A stretch of DNA of 64,000 nucleotides from Thermotoga sp. Mc24 (GTDB taxonomy: Bacteria > Thermotogota > Thermotogae > Thermotogales > Thermotogaceae): assembly GCF_000784835.1 (NCBI RefSeq), contig NZ_JSFH01000011.1, forward strand, positions 85,174-149,173, read 5' to 3'. Position 1 is the stretch's first letter, and the number at the start of each line of letters is the position of its first letter. A program made the translations under genes and the position numbers. The notes beneath the pieces were generated by a model. It saw nothing but the letters and a program-made list of their open reading frames with translations. It was not told the DNA's origin and did no database searches. Shown in pieces: positions 27,763 to 36,998 of the stretch.

Positions 27763-29001
27763 TTGAGGCGAGTGGTTATCACGGGTATGGGAATCGTGAG
27801 TCCCTTTGGTGTTGGAAAAGAGAAAAATTTAGAAGGACTTAGAGAAACTAAAGTAACGATAGATCGGATATCTTCTTTTGACGCTTCTAATCTTCCAGTC
27901 CAGATCGCAGCAGAGGTGAGGGATTTCAAACCAGAAGAGTACATAAATCCGAAATTAGTCAAAAGAACAGACCGTTTCGTTCATTTCGCATTGGCCAGCA
28001 CGAAAGAAGCTGTGGAAGACGCCAGTATAAATTTCGAGCCGTACGCCGACAGGACGGCCACCATCATAGGATCGGGCATGGGAGGATTTTTGACGCTCGA
28101 CAATGAGAACAACAAATTCCTGAGTCAGGGTCCGGGCAGGGTCAGTCCGTTCCTGATTCCGATGATCCTCATCGACATGGCTTCCGGTGTTGTTGCAATG
28201 GAATACGGACTGAGAGGACCGAACTTCTCTTCTGTGAGCGCTTGCGCTTCTTCCCTCCACGCAGTGGCTCTCGGCGCTCTCCTCATAAGACACGGATACG
28301 CGGATGTGGCTGTCGTCGGTGGAACAGAAGCAACAATTGCTCCGCTTCCTATCACTGGGTTCGCCAACATGAGAGCGCTTTCAAAGAGGAACGACGATCC
28401 AAAACGTGCTTCCCGACCATTCGATAAGGACAGAGACGGCTTTGTGATGGGTGAAGGCGGTGCGGTTCTCATACTCGAAGCCGAGGAAGTGGCAAAATCG
28501 AGAGGAGCTAAAATTCTCGCGGAGATCAAAGGAGTGGGTATGACGGACGACGCGTACCACTTCAGCGCTCCAGATCCAGAGGGCAGAGGGGCGGCAGAGG
28601 CCATGAAACTCGCCCTGAAGGAATCCGGTCTGGCTGTCGAAGATATCGACTATGTGAGCTGTCACGCCACGAGCACACCAGCAGGTGACGAAGCGGAACT
28701 CAAAGCGATAAAGAGAGTACTCGGTGAACACGTGCGAAACGTCGCCATAAATTCCTCGAAAGCCCTGATAGGACATCTCCTTGGCGCCGCCGGTGCTTCT
28801 GAACTCGTTCTTGCCATCCTTCAAATGCAAAACTCTTTCGTCCATGGCATGCCGAACCTTGACAACCCGATCGATGAAGCGAAAGGGACCGGGCTTGTTG
28901 GTAAAGAGCCAGTTCAAATGGAGATCAAAAACTTCATAAAGAACTCCTTCGGTTTCGGTGGGCACAACGTGTCCATCGTGGTGGGGAGGTATGAACCATG
29001 A
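27763..29001 (+). CDS. fabF: Beta-ketoacyl-ACP synthase II
   Basis: The 412-residue condensing enzyme of type II fatty acid synthesis carries a Cys-His-His triad at about C161 (SACASS), H301 (SCHATST) and H338 (IGHLLGA). It extends acyl-ACP with malonyl-ACP. The start is a TTG at 27763 directly after AGGAGGTGGTATT; an in-frame upstream TTG has no ribosome site. It leads fabF-fabZ-fabK-bioY-fabD, joined by 4-8 bp overlaps. Confidence 0.96.
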   Translation: MRRVVITGMGIVSPFGVGKEKNLEGLRETKVTIDRISSFDASNLPVQIAAEVRDFKPEEYINPKLVKRTDRFVHFALASTKEAVEDASINFEPYADRTATIIGSGMGGFLTLDNENNKFLSQGPGRVSPFLIPMILIDMASGVVAMEYGLRGPNFSSVSACASSLHAVALGALLIRHGYADVAVVGGTEATIAPLPITGFANMRALSKRNDDPKRASRPFDKDRDGFVMGEGGAVLILEAEEVAKSRGAKILAEIKGVGMTDDAYHFSAPDPEGRGAAEAMKLALKESGLAVEDIDYVSCHATSTPAGDEAELKAIKRVLGEHVRNVAINSSKALIGHLLGAAGASELVLAILQMQNSFVHGMPNLDNPIDEAKGTGLVGKEPVQMEIKNFIKNSFGFGGHNVSIVVGRYEP

Positions 29002-29411
29002 ACATAGATTACGTGAAGTCTATTCTTCCACACAGGTATCCATTTCTCCTCGTTGACGGTGTGATAGAAGAGTCGGAGGACAGGATCGTCGCCTTTAAGA
29101 ACATCAGCATCTCCGATCCCGTCTTCCAGGGGCATTTTCCGGAGTATCCGATATACCCGGGTGTTCTCATCGTAGAGGGCCTCGCACAGACCGCTGGAAT
29201 CCTTCTTTTGAAGAGTGTGGAAGGAATCCCCCTGTTTCTTGGAATAGACGAAGCGCGTTTCAAGAAAGAGGTACGTCCGGGTGACAGGCTGATCTACGAG
29301 GTGAGAAAGCTCAGTGAAAAACTTGGCACGGTTCAGGTGGAAGGAGTTGCAAAGGTCGATGACAAAATCGTGGCGAAAGCCAGGCTTTTGCTGGGGGTGA
29401 AAAAGAAATGA
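28998..29411 (+). CDS. fabZ: 3-hydroxyacyl-ACP dehydratase FabZ
   Basis: The 137-residue hot-dog-fold dehydratase has the signature LPHRYPFLL and the catalytic His of QGHFPEYPIYPGV with the following Glu of EGLAQ. It removes water from 3-hydroxyacyl-ACP. The ATG overlaps the fabF stop by 4 bp and its own stop overlaps fabK by 4 bp. Confidence 0.97.
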   Translation: MNIDYVKSILPHRYPFLLVDGVIEESEDRIVAFKNISISDPVFQGHFPEYPIYPGVLIVEGLAQTAGILLLKSVEGIPLFLGIDEARFKKEVRPGDRLIYEVRKLSEKLGTVQVEGVAKVDDKIVAKARLLLGVKKK

Positions 29412-30352
29412 TCGTGAAAACAAGAGTGACAGAACTTCTGGGAATAGAGCATCCAATCCTCATGGGTGGAATGGCTTGGGCGGGAACTCCCACCCTCGCA
29501 GCAGCGGTATCGGAAGCGGGGGGGCTTGGGATCATCGGATCCGGCGCCATGAAACCGGACGACCTGAGAAAAGCGATCTCCGAACTCAGACAGAAGACGA
29601 ACAAACCCTTCGGTGTGAACATAATCCTTGTGTCTCCGTGGGTAGACGATCTCGTCAAGGCGTGTATAGAGGAGAAAGTACCTGTCGTCACGTTCGGTGC
29701 AGGAAATCCAACGAAGTACATAAGGGAACTCAAGGAAAACGGAGCAAAGGTGATACCAGTCGTCGCTTCCGACTCTCTAGCAAAGATGGTGGAAAGAGCA
29801 GGAGCGGACGCGGTGATAGCAGAAGGGATGGAGTCAGGTGGACACATAGGTGAAGTCACAACCTTCGTTCTCGTCAACAAAGTCTCCAGGAGTGTAAACA
29901 TCCCCGTGATCGCAGCTGGAGGCATCGCCGATGGAAGAGGTATGGCAGCTGCCTTTGCACTCGGAGCGGAAGCCATTCAGATGGGAACCAGGTTCGTGGC
30001 GAGTGTAGAAAGCGACGTGCACCCGGTTTACAAAGAAAAGATCGTCAAGGCCTCCATAAGGGACACCGTTGTGACAGGAGCCAAACTTGGACACCCCGCA
30101 CGCGTTCTCAGAACTCCCTTTTCGAGGAAGATCCAGGAGATGGAGTTTGAAAACCCCATGCAGGCTGAAGAAATGCTGGTGGGAAGCCTCAGAAGGGCGG
30201 TTGTTGAGGGAGATCTGGAGAGAGGATCCTTCATGGTAGGACAGAGCGCCGGCTTGATCGACGAAATAAAACCGGTGAAGCAGATCATAGAAGATATCCT
30301 GAAGGAGTTCAAAGAAACGGTGGAGAAGCTGGGGGGGTACATCAAATGGTGA
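29408..30352 (+). CDS. fabK: Enoyl-ACP reductase II (FMN-dependent)
   Basis: The 314-residue TIM-barrel flavoprotein of the FabK/nitronate monooxygenase family shows GGMAWAG, GAGNPTKYI, EGMESGGHIGE and IPVIAAGGIADGRG, the FMN-binding parts of the barrel. FabK catalyses the last reduction of each elongation round with NADH and replaces FabI in this lineage. Its position between fabZ and fabD supports FabK over a nitronate monooxygenase. Confidence 0.94.
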   Translation: MIVKTRVTELLGIEHPILMGGMAWAGTPTLAAAVSEAGGLGIIGSGAMKPDDLRKAISELRQKTNKPFGVNIILVSPWVDDLVKACIEEKVPVVTFGAGNPTKYIRELKENGAKVIPVVASDSLAKMVERAGADAVIAEGMESGGHIGEVTTFVLVNKVSRSVNIPVIAAGGIADGRGMAAAFALGAEAIQMGTRFVASVESDVHPVYKEKIVKASIRDTVVTGAKLGHPARVLRTPFSRKIQEMEFENPMQAEEMLVGSLRRAVVEGDLERGSFMVGQSAGLIDEIKPVKQIIEDILKEFKETVEKLGGYIKW

Positions 30353-30858
30353 GACAACTCATAAAGGCAGGGATTTTCACGGCTCTTATCGTGGTAGGGG
30401 CGTGGATCTCGATCCCTCTGGGGCCTGTTCCTTTTACCCTTCAGGTGTTTTTCATCTTTCTTTCAGCGTACGTTCTGGGAAAGAAATATGGAACTCTTTC
30501 AGTTGCAACGTATGTTCTGCTTGGAGCTATAGGACTTCCTGTTTTTGCAAATTTCAAAGGTGGTGCGCAGGTCCTTGTGGGGCCGACTGGTGGGTATCTC
30601 TTTGGATTCATACTCGGAGCGTTTGTGATAGGACTTCTGGCTGAAAGGAAAGAAAGTTTCGCCTGGTATCTCGTTTCCGGGATAGCAGGACTCGGCATCA
30701 TCTATGCGTTCGGCGTCTTTGTATTGAACTTCTACGTTCACGACATCAGGAAAGCAATTTCCGTGGGATTCGTTCCCTTTATCTGGTTTGATCTGATAAA
30801 ACTGGTCGTTGCCGCTCTGATAGCGCTGAGACTCAGAAAAATGGGGGTGAAACGGTGA
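30346..30858 (+). CDS. bioY: BioY biotin transporter S component
   Basis: The 170-residue integral membrane protein with about six helices has the BioY hallmarks GPVPFTLQVFFIFLSAYVLG and FKGGAQVLVGPTGGYLFGF. It captures biotin, alone or with an ECF module encoded elsewhere. It overlaps the fabK end by 7 bp and fabD by 4 bp. The link to fatty acid synthesis is sensible, because acetyl-CoA carboxylase needs biotin. Confidence 0.95.
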   Translation: MVRQLIKAGIFTALIVVGAWISIPLGPVPFTLQVFFIFLSAYVLGKKYGTLSVATYVLLGAIGLPVFANFKGGAQVLVGPTGGYLFGFILGAFVIGLLAERKESFAWYLVSGIAGLGIIYAFGVFVLNFYVHDIRKAISVGFVPFIWFDLIKLVVAALIALRLRKMGVKR

Positions 30859-31736
30859 GGGCGTTCGTCTTCCCCGGACAGGGGTCACAATACTCCGGAA
30901 TGGCTAACGATTTTTCCGTTTACGAGTCCTCGAAAGAAATATTCGAAAGAGCAAAGAAAGTACTTGGCTTTGACATCACGGAGATCATGAACGGTGACGA
31001 AGAAACACTGAAACTCACGGAGAACGCCCAGCCTTCCATCTACATAACAAGTTACATCGCTTTTCTCGAGCTGGAGAAGATAGGTATCCTGCCCGATGTT
31101 GTGGCAGGACACAGCCTCGGAGAGTACACCGCCCTGGCAGTGGCAGGGGTCTACGATTTCGAGACGGGGCTTTACCTTGTAAGAAAAAGGGGAGAGTACA
31201 TGTCAAAGGCATTGGAACCAGGGAAGGGCACGATGGCCGCCGTCATAGGACTCAACATTGAAACCATAGAGGAAGTGGTGAACTCTATCGAAGGAGTTTA
31301 CATAGCGAACTACAATTCCCATGACCAGGTAGTAATCAGTGGGTTGAAGGAATCGGTTGAAAAAGCCTTGGAGATTCTCAAAGAGAAGGGAGCTCGTCGT
31401 GTCGTTGAACTCATGGTCTCAAGCCCGTTCCACACACCGTTTCTGGAGTATGCCAGAGAGAAAATGAAGGAAGAAGTGGAGAAGGTAGACTTCAAAAAGC
31501 CGAGATGGCCCATCTTTATGAACTCGACGGCAAAACCAACGGAAAACCCTGAAGAGATAAAGAGAAACATAATCGAACAGATCACAGGACCGGTTCTATG
31601 GAAACAGTCGGTTGACACTATGAAAGAAATGGGTGTAACCGAGTTCGTTGAAGTTGGTCCAAAGACTGTTTTGAAAAACCTATGTAGAAGAATGGGAGCG
31701 GATGCAAAACACTTCACAGAACTTCTCTCGGAATGA
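30855..31736 (+). CDS. fabD: Malonyl-CoA:ACP transacylase
   Basis: The 293-residue enzyme loads malonyl units onto acyl carrier protein. It has the oxyanion-loop FPGQGSQ at 6-12, the nucleophile S87 in AGHSLGEY, and H193 in SSPFHTPFLE. The start is a GTG overlapping the bioY stop. The 3' end overlaps the convergent comB-like gene by 23 bp. Confidence 0.97.
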   Translation: MRAFVFPGQGSQYSGMANDFSVYESSKEIFERAKKVLGFDITEIMNGDEETLKLTENAQPSIYITSYIAFLELEKIGILPDVVAGHSLGEYTALAVAGVYDFETGLYLVRKRGEYMSKALEPGKGTMAAVIGLNIETIEEVVNSIEGVYIANYNSHDQVVISGLKESVEKALEILKEKGARRVVELMVSSPFHTPFLEYAREKMKEEVEKVDFKKPRWPIFMNSTAKPTENPEEIKRNIIEQITGPVLWKQSVDTMKEMGVTEFVEVGPKTVLKNLCRRMGADAKHFTELLSE

Positions 31737-32397
31737 ACGCACCGTTCATGAGAACGGGTACCGTTTTGAAAAGATCTTCAGTCGTACAGAATTCGACATC
31801 TTTTCCGAATCCAAGAGAAATCAGCTTTTTCGCGTGGGAGGAGTGTCTTTTGATCTCCTCCCTTGTGTTTTCCACAGACTCAAAATACCTCTTCGCCCCG
31901 TGAGCGCCATCACCAAGATCGCTTCGCTTTAGCTTCTTCACTATCGCGCCAGCGAGCAGAAAATCCTCTAAGGAGAATCTGCCGTTCGTTCCAGCGCACA
32001 CGAGTACTATGTCTTCTTTGCTTTTCAAATATTCAACGACCGCTGATAAGTTCAGAAAAGAAGCCGCCACTGTCTCTTCACTTCTGATCTTCTCGATAAC
32101 CTGAGTGCCGTTTGTGGTTGTGAGAACGATGGTTTTTCCAGATATCTTTTCCTTTCTGTACTCCAGAGGAGAATTTCCAAGGTCGAATCCTTCCGGTCTT
32201 TGCGCGTTCCTCTCTCCACAGATCAGAACGCCTTCTTTTCTCCTCTCCAGAGCCTCTTCGATGGTTTTCACGGGTATCACACCAGAGGCACCGTTCGAAA
32301 GAGCGGTCACTATGGTGCTCGTTGCCCTCAGAACATCTATCACAACCGCCGTTTTACACTCCACAGGTGAGCATGGTACCATCACGACGTCTACCAT
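31714..32397 (-). CDS. ComB-like phosphatase (2-phosphosulfolactate phosphatase family)
   Basis: The 227-residue protein matches the ComB family in the N-terminal VIDVLRATSTIVTAL and the NTTNGTQ-like segment (VLTTTNGTQV), and in ICGERN. In methanogens ComB dephosphorylates 2-phosphosulfolactate for coenzyme M. No other coenzyme M gene is visible here, so the substrate may differ. It overlaps the upstream DUF1611 gene by 7 bp. Confidence 0.85.
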   Translation of the reverse strand: MVDVVMVPCSPVECKTAVVIDVLRATSTIVTALSNGASGVIPVKTIEEALERRKEGVLICGERNAQRPEGFDLGNSPLEYRKEKISGKTIVLTTTNGTQVIEKIRSEETVAASFLNLSAVVEYLKSKEDIVLVCAGTNGRFSLEDFLLAGAIVKKLKRSDLGDGAHGAKRYFESVENTREEIKRHSSHAKKLISLGFGKDVEFCTTEDLFKTVPVLMNGAFIPREVL

Positions 32398-33407
32398 TCC
32401 ATCGCCCTCTCCAGCATCTCGTCGAGGTCATCTGTGTTGAACGGATCGTAAACGGGAAGATCCGTTTCGAATTTTCCGTTGAGAGATACCCCACTTATCA
32501 CTTTTGCGTTGGACAAAGTCTCTATCAGTCTTCTCTCTTCTTCAAAATCCGGTTTTTTTGGAATTTGCGGGAAAGATTCGAAATGGTCTCTGCCCGGATC
32601 GTGGACCAGGAAAACCAAGTCAGGATTAGAACCGTACAGAAGACCGAGGGTGACCTGACCATAAGCAGGATGTCTCAGGGCTCCTTGCCCCTCCACGAAG
32701 ACGATTTCCTTTCCCATTTTTTCGAGTTTCAGGATAGCTTTTTCCACCACACCGGGAACGAAATCTGCAGGAACAGCGTCGATCACGTACCCCGCATCCG
32801 CTCCTATGAGGATCCCTGTCTGTCCTGTTGCAAGAAAACCCGCTTTGATCCCTTTCTCCAGGGCTCTTTCCCAGAGTTGAACAGCGGTGGTCCTTTTACC
32901 TACCACGCAGTCGGTTCCGAAGACACCAACGACTTTTATCTTCTTTTGGTATATACCTCCCCTGAGAACGTCGAGCTCGAGAGGTGGGATCCGAACATCT
33001 ATTATTCTCGCACCGTTTTCATAAGCAATCTTCAAAAATTCTGTTTGCTGTGAGATTTTGAAATGAAGACCAGAAATGACGTCCATACCAAGCGAGAGTG
33101 CCTCTTTTACGAGAGACGCTATTTGCTCTTCCAGATATCCTCCAGGGTTCGACACTCCAATTATCAGGACCTCGGCTCCCATTGCTTTCGCCTTTTCAAC
33201 AGAGGAGACCACGAGCACGTCGTATCGAACGGGCTTCACAAAGTCACTCACCATCTTCCCTTCGTGTTCAGCAACTATACAAACGGGTTTGAAGAGTCTG
33301 CTGTGCCTTAAAAGTCCGTAGGTGGTTTTGGCATGAGGTGTTCCCAGCTGTCCCCACGCTACGATCGCCGCTGGTGTGCCGGGTTGGTATAATTTCCAGA
33401 GATCCAT
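32391..33407 (-). CDS. DUF1611 family P-loop protein (DgcN-like)
   Basis: The 338-residue protein has an N-terminal Rossmann-like region (about 1-130) and a C-terminal P-loop-like part beginning KVVGVFGTDCVVGKRTTAVQL with an ATGQTG segment. This is the DUF1611 layout; some members are described as D-amino-acid N-acetyltransferase-like DgcN proteins. The true activity here is unknown. ATG at 33407 follows GGAGGGAAAG. It is co-transcribed with the comB-like gene. Confidence 0.8.
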   Translation of the reverse strand: MDLWKLYQPGTPAAIVAWGQLGTPHAKTTYGLLRHSRLFKPVCIVAEHEGKMVSDFVKPVRYDVLVVSSVEKAKAMGAEVLIIGVSNPGGYLEEQIASLVKEALSLGMDVISGLHFKISQQTEFLKIAYENGARIIDVRIPPLELDVLRGGIYQKKIKVVGVFGTDCVVGKRTTAVQLWERALEKGIKAGFLATGQTGILIGADAGYVIDAVPADFVPGVVEKAILKLEKMGKEIVFVEGQGALRHPAYGQVTLGLLYGSNPDLVFLVHDPGRDHFESFPQIPKKPDFEEERRLIETLSNAKVISGVSLNGKFETDLPVYDPFNTDDLDEMLERAMEW

Positions 33408-33457
33408 TCTCTTTCCCTCCGTTTTTTTAAAAGATTCTATCACGGGAGGTTTCTACT

Positions 33458-34270
33458 TTGAAGATAGCTGTTGTGGGTGGTACCTTCTGGGACATCTTCG
33501 TCTTTGGTGAAAAGCCCCACTCTTCGATAATAAAGGAATCACCGGGAGGATCCGGGCTCAACGTGGCTTATGGCTTATTCCTTTTGGGTCACACCGTGGA
33601 TTTCTACTCGAACATTGGAGATGACTGGAGAGGAAAACAAACAACAGAAATCCTGGAAAGGGCAAGTTTCGACATCTCACACATGTTCACCATCCAAGGT
33701 GGAAAAACGGGGATTTTCATCGCCCAAGACGACAGACCCATCGCCGTCGACCCGGGTGTGAACAGAAGAGAAATGAAACTGTCCTCTTTGAGCGAATACG
33801 ACCTTGTTTTTGTGACTGGTGAGGTTTCGGAAAAAGCGATAAGAAAGATCTGTGAAAACGCCAGAAACGTGATCCTGGATGTAGGACCAGGTGCAAGATT
33901 CGACACTACCAATCTGAACGCACTCGTGATAGGAAACGAACACGAGTGTTCTTTCAGAAGGTGCGACGTTGTGAAGATGGATTCGAAAGGTGCAAGATGG
34001 GGAGAAGTGTACGTTCCAGGAAACGGCATTCTATATCCTTACTCGATCGGACTGGGTGATCTGTTCGACATCGTCTTCGTGCACAATCTTCTCCTTGGAA
34101 AGTCAAAGAAAGAGATTCTCGAAGAAGCCGTGAAGTGCTCTCAGACCCTCGGCCAAAAAGAAAACGTGACACCCTTTGAGAGAATTTCACTCCTCGAGTC
34201 GCTCAGTGCGAAAGACGATACGCTTAAAAGCCCAGGTGAATCCAAAGACGCTTCCCACCACGGTGACTAA
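33458..34270 (+). CDS. PfkB family carbohydrate kinase-like protein
   Basis: The 270-residue ribokinase-like protein has the N-terminal GGTFWDIFVFG and GGSGLNVAYG. The usual C-terminal signature with catalytic Asp is reduced to GIGDLFDIVF-like LGDLFDIVF, where the normal GAGD anion hole is altered. It is also shorter than typical PfkB kinases (about 300). The sugar or nucleoside substrate is unknown and catalysis is not certain. The start is TTG at 33458 behind GGGAGG. Its last 84 bp overlap the convergent ABC permease. Confidence 0.8.
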   Translation: MKIAVVGGTFWDIFVFGEKPHSSIIKESPGGSGLNVAYGLFLLGHTVDFYSNIGDDWRGKQTTEILERASFDISHMFTIQGGKTGIFIAQDDRPIAVDPGVNRREMKLSSLSEYDLVFVTGEVSEKAIRKICENARNVILDVGPGARFDTTNLNALVIGNEHECSFRRCDVVKMDSKGARWGEVYVPGNGILYPYSIGLGDLFDIVFVHNLLLGKSKKEILEEAVKCSQTLGQKENVTPFERISLLESLSAKDDTLKSPGESKDASHHGD

Positions 34271-35599
34271 CAGGATCGAGAAGAACATCAGGTGAGAGCC
34301 CGTTGAAAGAGCGTACCCGAGCACACCGACAGCACCTATGGCCACAAGCTGTAGAAGGAGTGTTTCAGGACCAGAAAAGACCTTCGCCGGATTCGCGAGG
34401 CTTCCTGTTTTTTCCCATTTGGAAAGAAGGAGCCCAAGAGCCGAGACGAAAAGAAGCAGACTCAAACTCGCCGGTATGAAGAAAATGTAGAACAATTGCT
34501 TTTGATAAATCGCCAGAAAGATCACAAAAGCAGAAACGACAGCCGAGTTCAGCAGAGATGAGACAAGTATCTTCGAAATCATCACATCACTCATTTTGAC
34601 GGGTAAAACCTTCGGGAGCGGCCACACTTCCATTTCTTTTTTCCACAGCATAGCGCTCATTGTAGCGTTGTAGAGCACTGCGATACCGATCGCAAAAATC
34701 AATCCAAAATCGGGACTTCCAACGAACGTCATGAGAACACCAAAACCAATTGGGTACAAAAGAAGGTAAAGCGATCTTTCTTCGCGAAAGAGCGTGATGA
34801 GATCTTTCTTGAAAAATCCCTTACCTGGAAACCTCGTGGGTTTTTCAGCAGACGTTCTTTCTTTGCGCAGAACAGGTTCGAACATGACGGTTTTGGAGAT
34901 CATCCGAAAGACGAGGAAAGTTCCAAAACATATCAGAATTTCATAAAGAAGAAAGATCGGATTTTCTCTTGAAAAAACAGCGTACGCAAAAACGTTCCAT
35001 TTCGAGAGGAACCATTTTCCAAATGATACGGAGAAACCAGGGAGATTGACGAGGATCAGGAACAGAAACACAGCGAGAAGTTGAATCAATGAGTAAAGCT
35101 TCCGCGACAGCGATGTTCTCAAGAGCCTTCCAAACAGAACTGAAAAAATGGCTCCCCCGAGGAGCAGAAAAACGGTGTGAAACACTCCAGTGACGAAGGG
35201 TACCCAGTTGTTCATCAAAAGCGAGTACATGAAGAGATTAAGAACCATCATTATGAGAATGAAAGACTGATAGAAGAGGGATATCAACAGCTGATAGATC
35301 ACTATCGTGCTCCTCTCAATGGGAAGGGTGAGCAGAAACTCGATCTCTCCTTCCAGAACGAACGAATTGGAAAGATAAAAAGACACACCGAGAAGAAACA
35401 TCACAGAAAACATGGTGGTCGAAAAGGAAAGCGAAGCAGAGAAGGCTTCTTTCCCGAATTCTTCGAGTATCGCTTTGAAATTGTTCCCCATGAGCGAGTA
35501 AAACAGAAAACCTGTTATCAAAACAGAGATAAGAACAGAGTAGAGTCCTTTCCTCCCACGAGCCGGAGCGTATCTGAGCAAAACGGAAAGCTTCCTCAT
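34187..35599 (-). CDS. ABC-2 type exporter permease
   Basis: The 470-residue membrane protein has about ten to twelve hydrophobic helices in two blocks, with a soluble loop near 260-300. This fits large ABC-2 permeases. It begins 2 bp after the ATPase gene and completes an exporter with it; the substrate is unknown. The ATG at 35599 has GGGAGCTG upstream; the longer frame is rejected because it would overlap the ATPase gene. Confidence 0.85.
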   Translation of the reverse strand: MRKLSVLLRYAPARGRKGLYSVLISVLITGFLFYSLMGNNFKAILEEFGKEAFSASLSFSTTMFSVMFLLGVSFYLSNSFVLEGEIEFLLTLPIERSTIVIYQLLISLFYQSFILIMMVLNLFMYSLLMNNWVPFVTGVFHTVFLLLGGAIFSVLFGRLLRTSLSRKLYSLIQLLAVFLFLILVNLPGFSVSFGKWFLSKWNVFAYAVFSRENPIFLLYEILICFGTFLVFRMISKTVMFEPVLRKERTSAEKPTRFPGKGFFKKDLITLFREERSLYLLLYPIGFGVLMTFVGSPDFGLIFAIGIAVLYNATMSAMLWKKEMEVWPLPKVLPVKMSDVMISKILVSSLLNSAVVSAFVIFLAIYQKQLFYIFFIPASLSLLLFVSALGLLLSKWEKTGSLANPAKVFSGPETLLLQLVAIGAVGVLGYALSTGSHLMFFSILLVTVVGSVFGFTWAFKRIVFRTERLEE

Positions 35600-35601
35600 T
35601 T

Positions 35602-36354
35602 TCACAGCTCCCTTATGATCTCTTCTATCTCTTCTCCCTCTGCGGTGAGCTGAAGGAACAGATCCTCCAGACTGGCCTCTTTCTGACCGGCGAGCTTTCT
35701 GAGCTCTTCCATGGTACCCTCCGCTATCAGTCTGCCTTTGTTTATAATGCCTATTCTGTCGCACATCTTTTCTGCGATCTCCAATATGTGGGTGGTGAGA
35801 AATATCGTGGCTTCCTCGTCAGCGTACTTTCTCAAAAGGAGTTTCAATATCTTGGCACTCTTCGCGTCGAGCCCCACCGTGGGTTCATCGAGAAATATCA
35901 CCTTCGGCTTTCTCATGAAAACACTGACCAGCATGAGTTTCTGTTTCATACCGTGGGACATCTCGCCTACTCTCTTTCCAAGGTAATCCACTTTGAAGGC
36001 TTCGCAGAGTTCCGCTATCCTTTTATCGATCTCTTCTTCTTTCAGATCGTAAATCTCGATGATGAAATCCAAAAACTCTTTTCCCGTCAGATGTGAATAG
36101 ATCTTTGGCTCGTCCGGTATCACGCCGATACTCTTCTTTATCTCGATCTCGTGGGTGCTCATTTTCATGCCGAGAATTTCCACTTCTCCTTCCGTTGGTT
36201 TCAAAACACCGGTGAGCATCTTTATCGTGGTGGTTTTCCCCGCACCGTTCGGCCCCAAAAAACCGTATATCTCCCCCGGCCTCACCGAAAGATCGATGTG
36301 ATCGACCGCGGTGAAATCTCCGAACTTCCTGGTTAGTCCTCTTGCGACTATCAA
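35602..36354 (-). CDS. ABC transporter ATP-binding protein
   Basis: The 250-residue ABC ATPase has Walker A GPNGAGKTT near residue 37, the signature region EMSHGMKQKL (here MSHGM in place of LSGGQ), Walker B VIFLDEPTVGLD, and the H-loop Thr-His in LTTHILE. The start is a TTG at 36354 behind GGGAGCTGATTTCA. It is coupled to the ABC-2 permease and sits 5 bp after the YhhQ gene, at the end of the thiamine-led gene run. Confidence 0.93.
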   Translation of the reverse strand: MIVARGLTRKFGDFTAVDHIDLSVRPGEIYGFLGPNGAGKTTTIKMLTGVLKPTEGEVEILGMKMSTHEIEIKKSIGVIPDEPKIYSHLTGKEFLDFIIEIYDLKEEEIDKRIAELCEAFKVDYLGKRVGEMSHGMKQKLMLVSVFMRKPKVIFLDEPTVGLDAKSAKILKLLLRKYADEEATIFLTTHILEIAEKMCDRIGIINKGRLIAEGTMEELRKLAGQKEASLEDLFLQLTAEGEEIEEIIREL

Positions 36355-36359
36355 TGAAA

Positions 36360-36998
36360 TCAGCTCCCTTCTTTCACTGTCCACTGGCCGCTGATCAGTT
36401 TCACACCAAGATACACGAAGGGGGTGTCGATCAGTGCCATGATCAGTTTCACCACGTACTGGGAAAAGATCATCTGAACAAGAACGTTCCCCGGGATCGT
36501 TCCAACGAACGCCAATGTGATGAAGGTGAGCGTGTCTATGAACTGAGAGACCATCGTGGACAGGTTGTTTCTGAGCCACAGGTGTGATCCTTTGGTAAGC
36601 TTTTTCCAGAAGTGGAATGCCCAGACGTCGTGAGTCTGTGAAAGAATGTAAGCCAGAATGCTCGCGATCACGATCCTCGGAGTTGATCCAAAAACCTTCA
36701 CGAAGGCATCATTGTTCGCAAATATGGGAGCGGGAGGATAGAAGACGGCTATTTGGGAATAGATCACCAGAATCAGAGACGTGAAGAAACCCGTCCAGAC
36801 CACCTTCTGGGCTGTTCTTTTCCCGTAGACTTCCGATACGATATCCGTTACAGCAAACGTGATAGGGTAACACAAAACCGCCACCGGGACAAGGAAAGGC
36901 CCTAAGTTCACCAGCTTCCCCGCGATCACGTTGGATATGATCAAAGCAGAGACGAATATTCCCGTCAGGAGAATGAGTTTTTCATTCGACTTTTCCAC
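36360..36998 (-). CDS. YhhQ/VUT family queuosine precursor transporter
   Basis: The 212-residue membrane protein with about six helices has the family features [19 protein letters not shown] and [13 protein letters not shown]. Proteins of this family import queuosine precursors such as preQ0 or preQ1. It overlaps queF by 17 bp, which supports the assignment. Confidence 0.92.
   Translation of the reverse strand: MEKSNEKLILLTGIFVSALIISNVIAGKLVNLGPFLVPVAVLCYPITFAVTDIVSEVYGKRTAQKVVWTGFFTSLILVIYSQIAVFYPPAPIFANNDAFVKVFGSTPRIVIASILAYILSQTHDVWAFHFWKKLTKGSHLWLRNNLSTMVSQFIDTLTFITLAFVGTIPGNVLVQMIFSQYVVKLIMALIDTPFVYLGVKLISGQWTVKEGS

Noticed and set aside
36355..36579. N-terminal extension of the ABC ATPase
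   Set aside because: It overlaps the YhhQ gene and is His/Arg-rich shadow sequence; TTG 36354 has a proper site.
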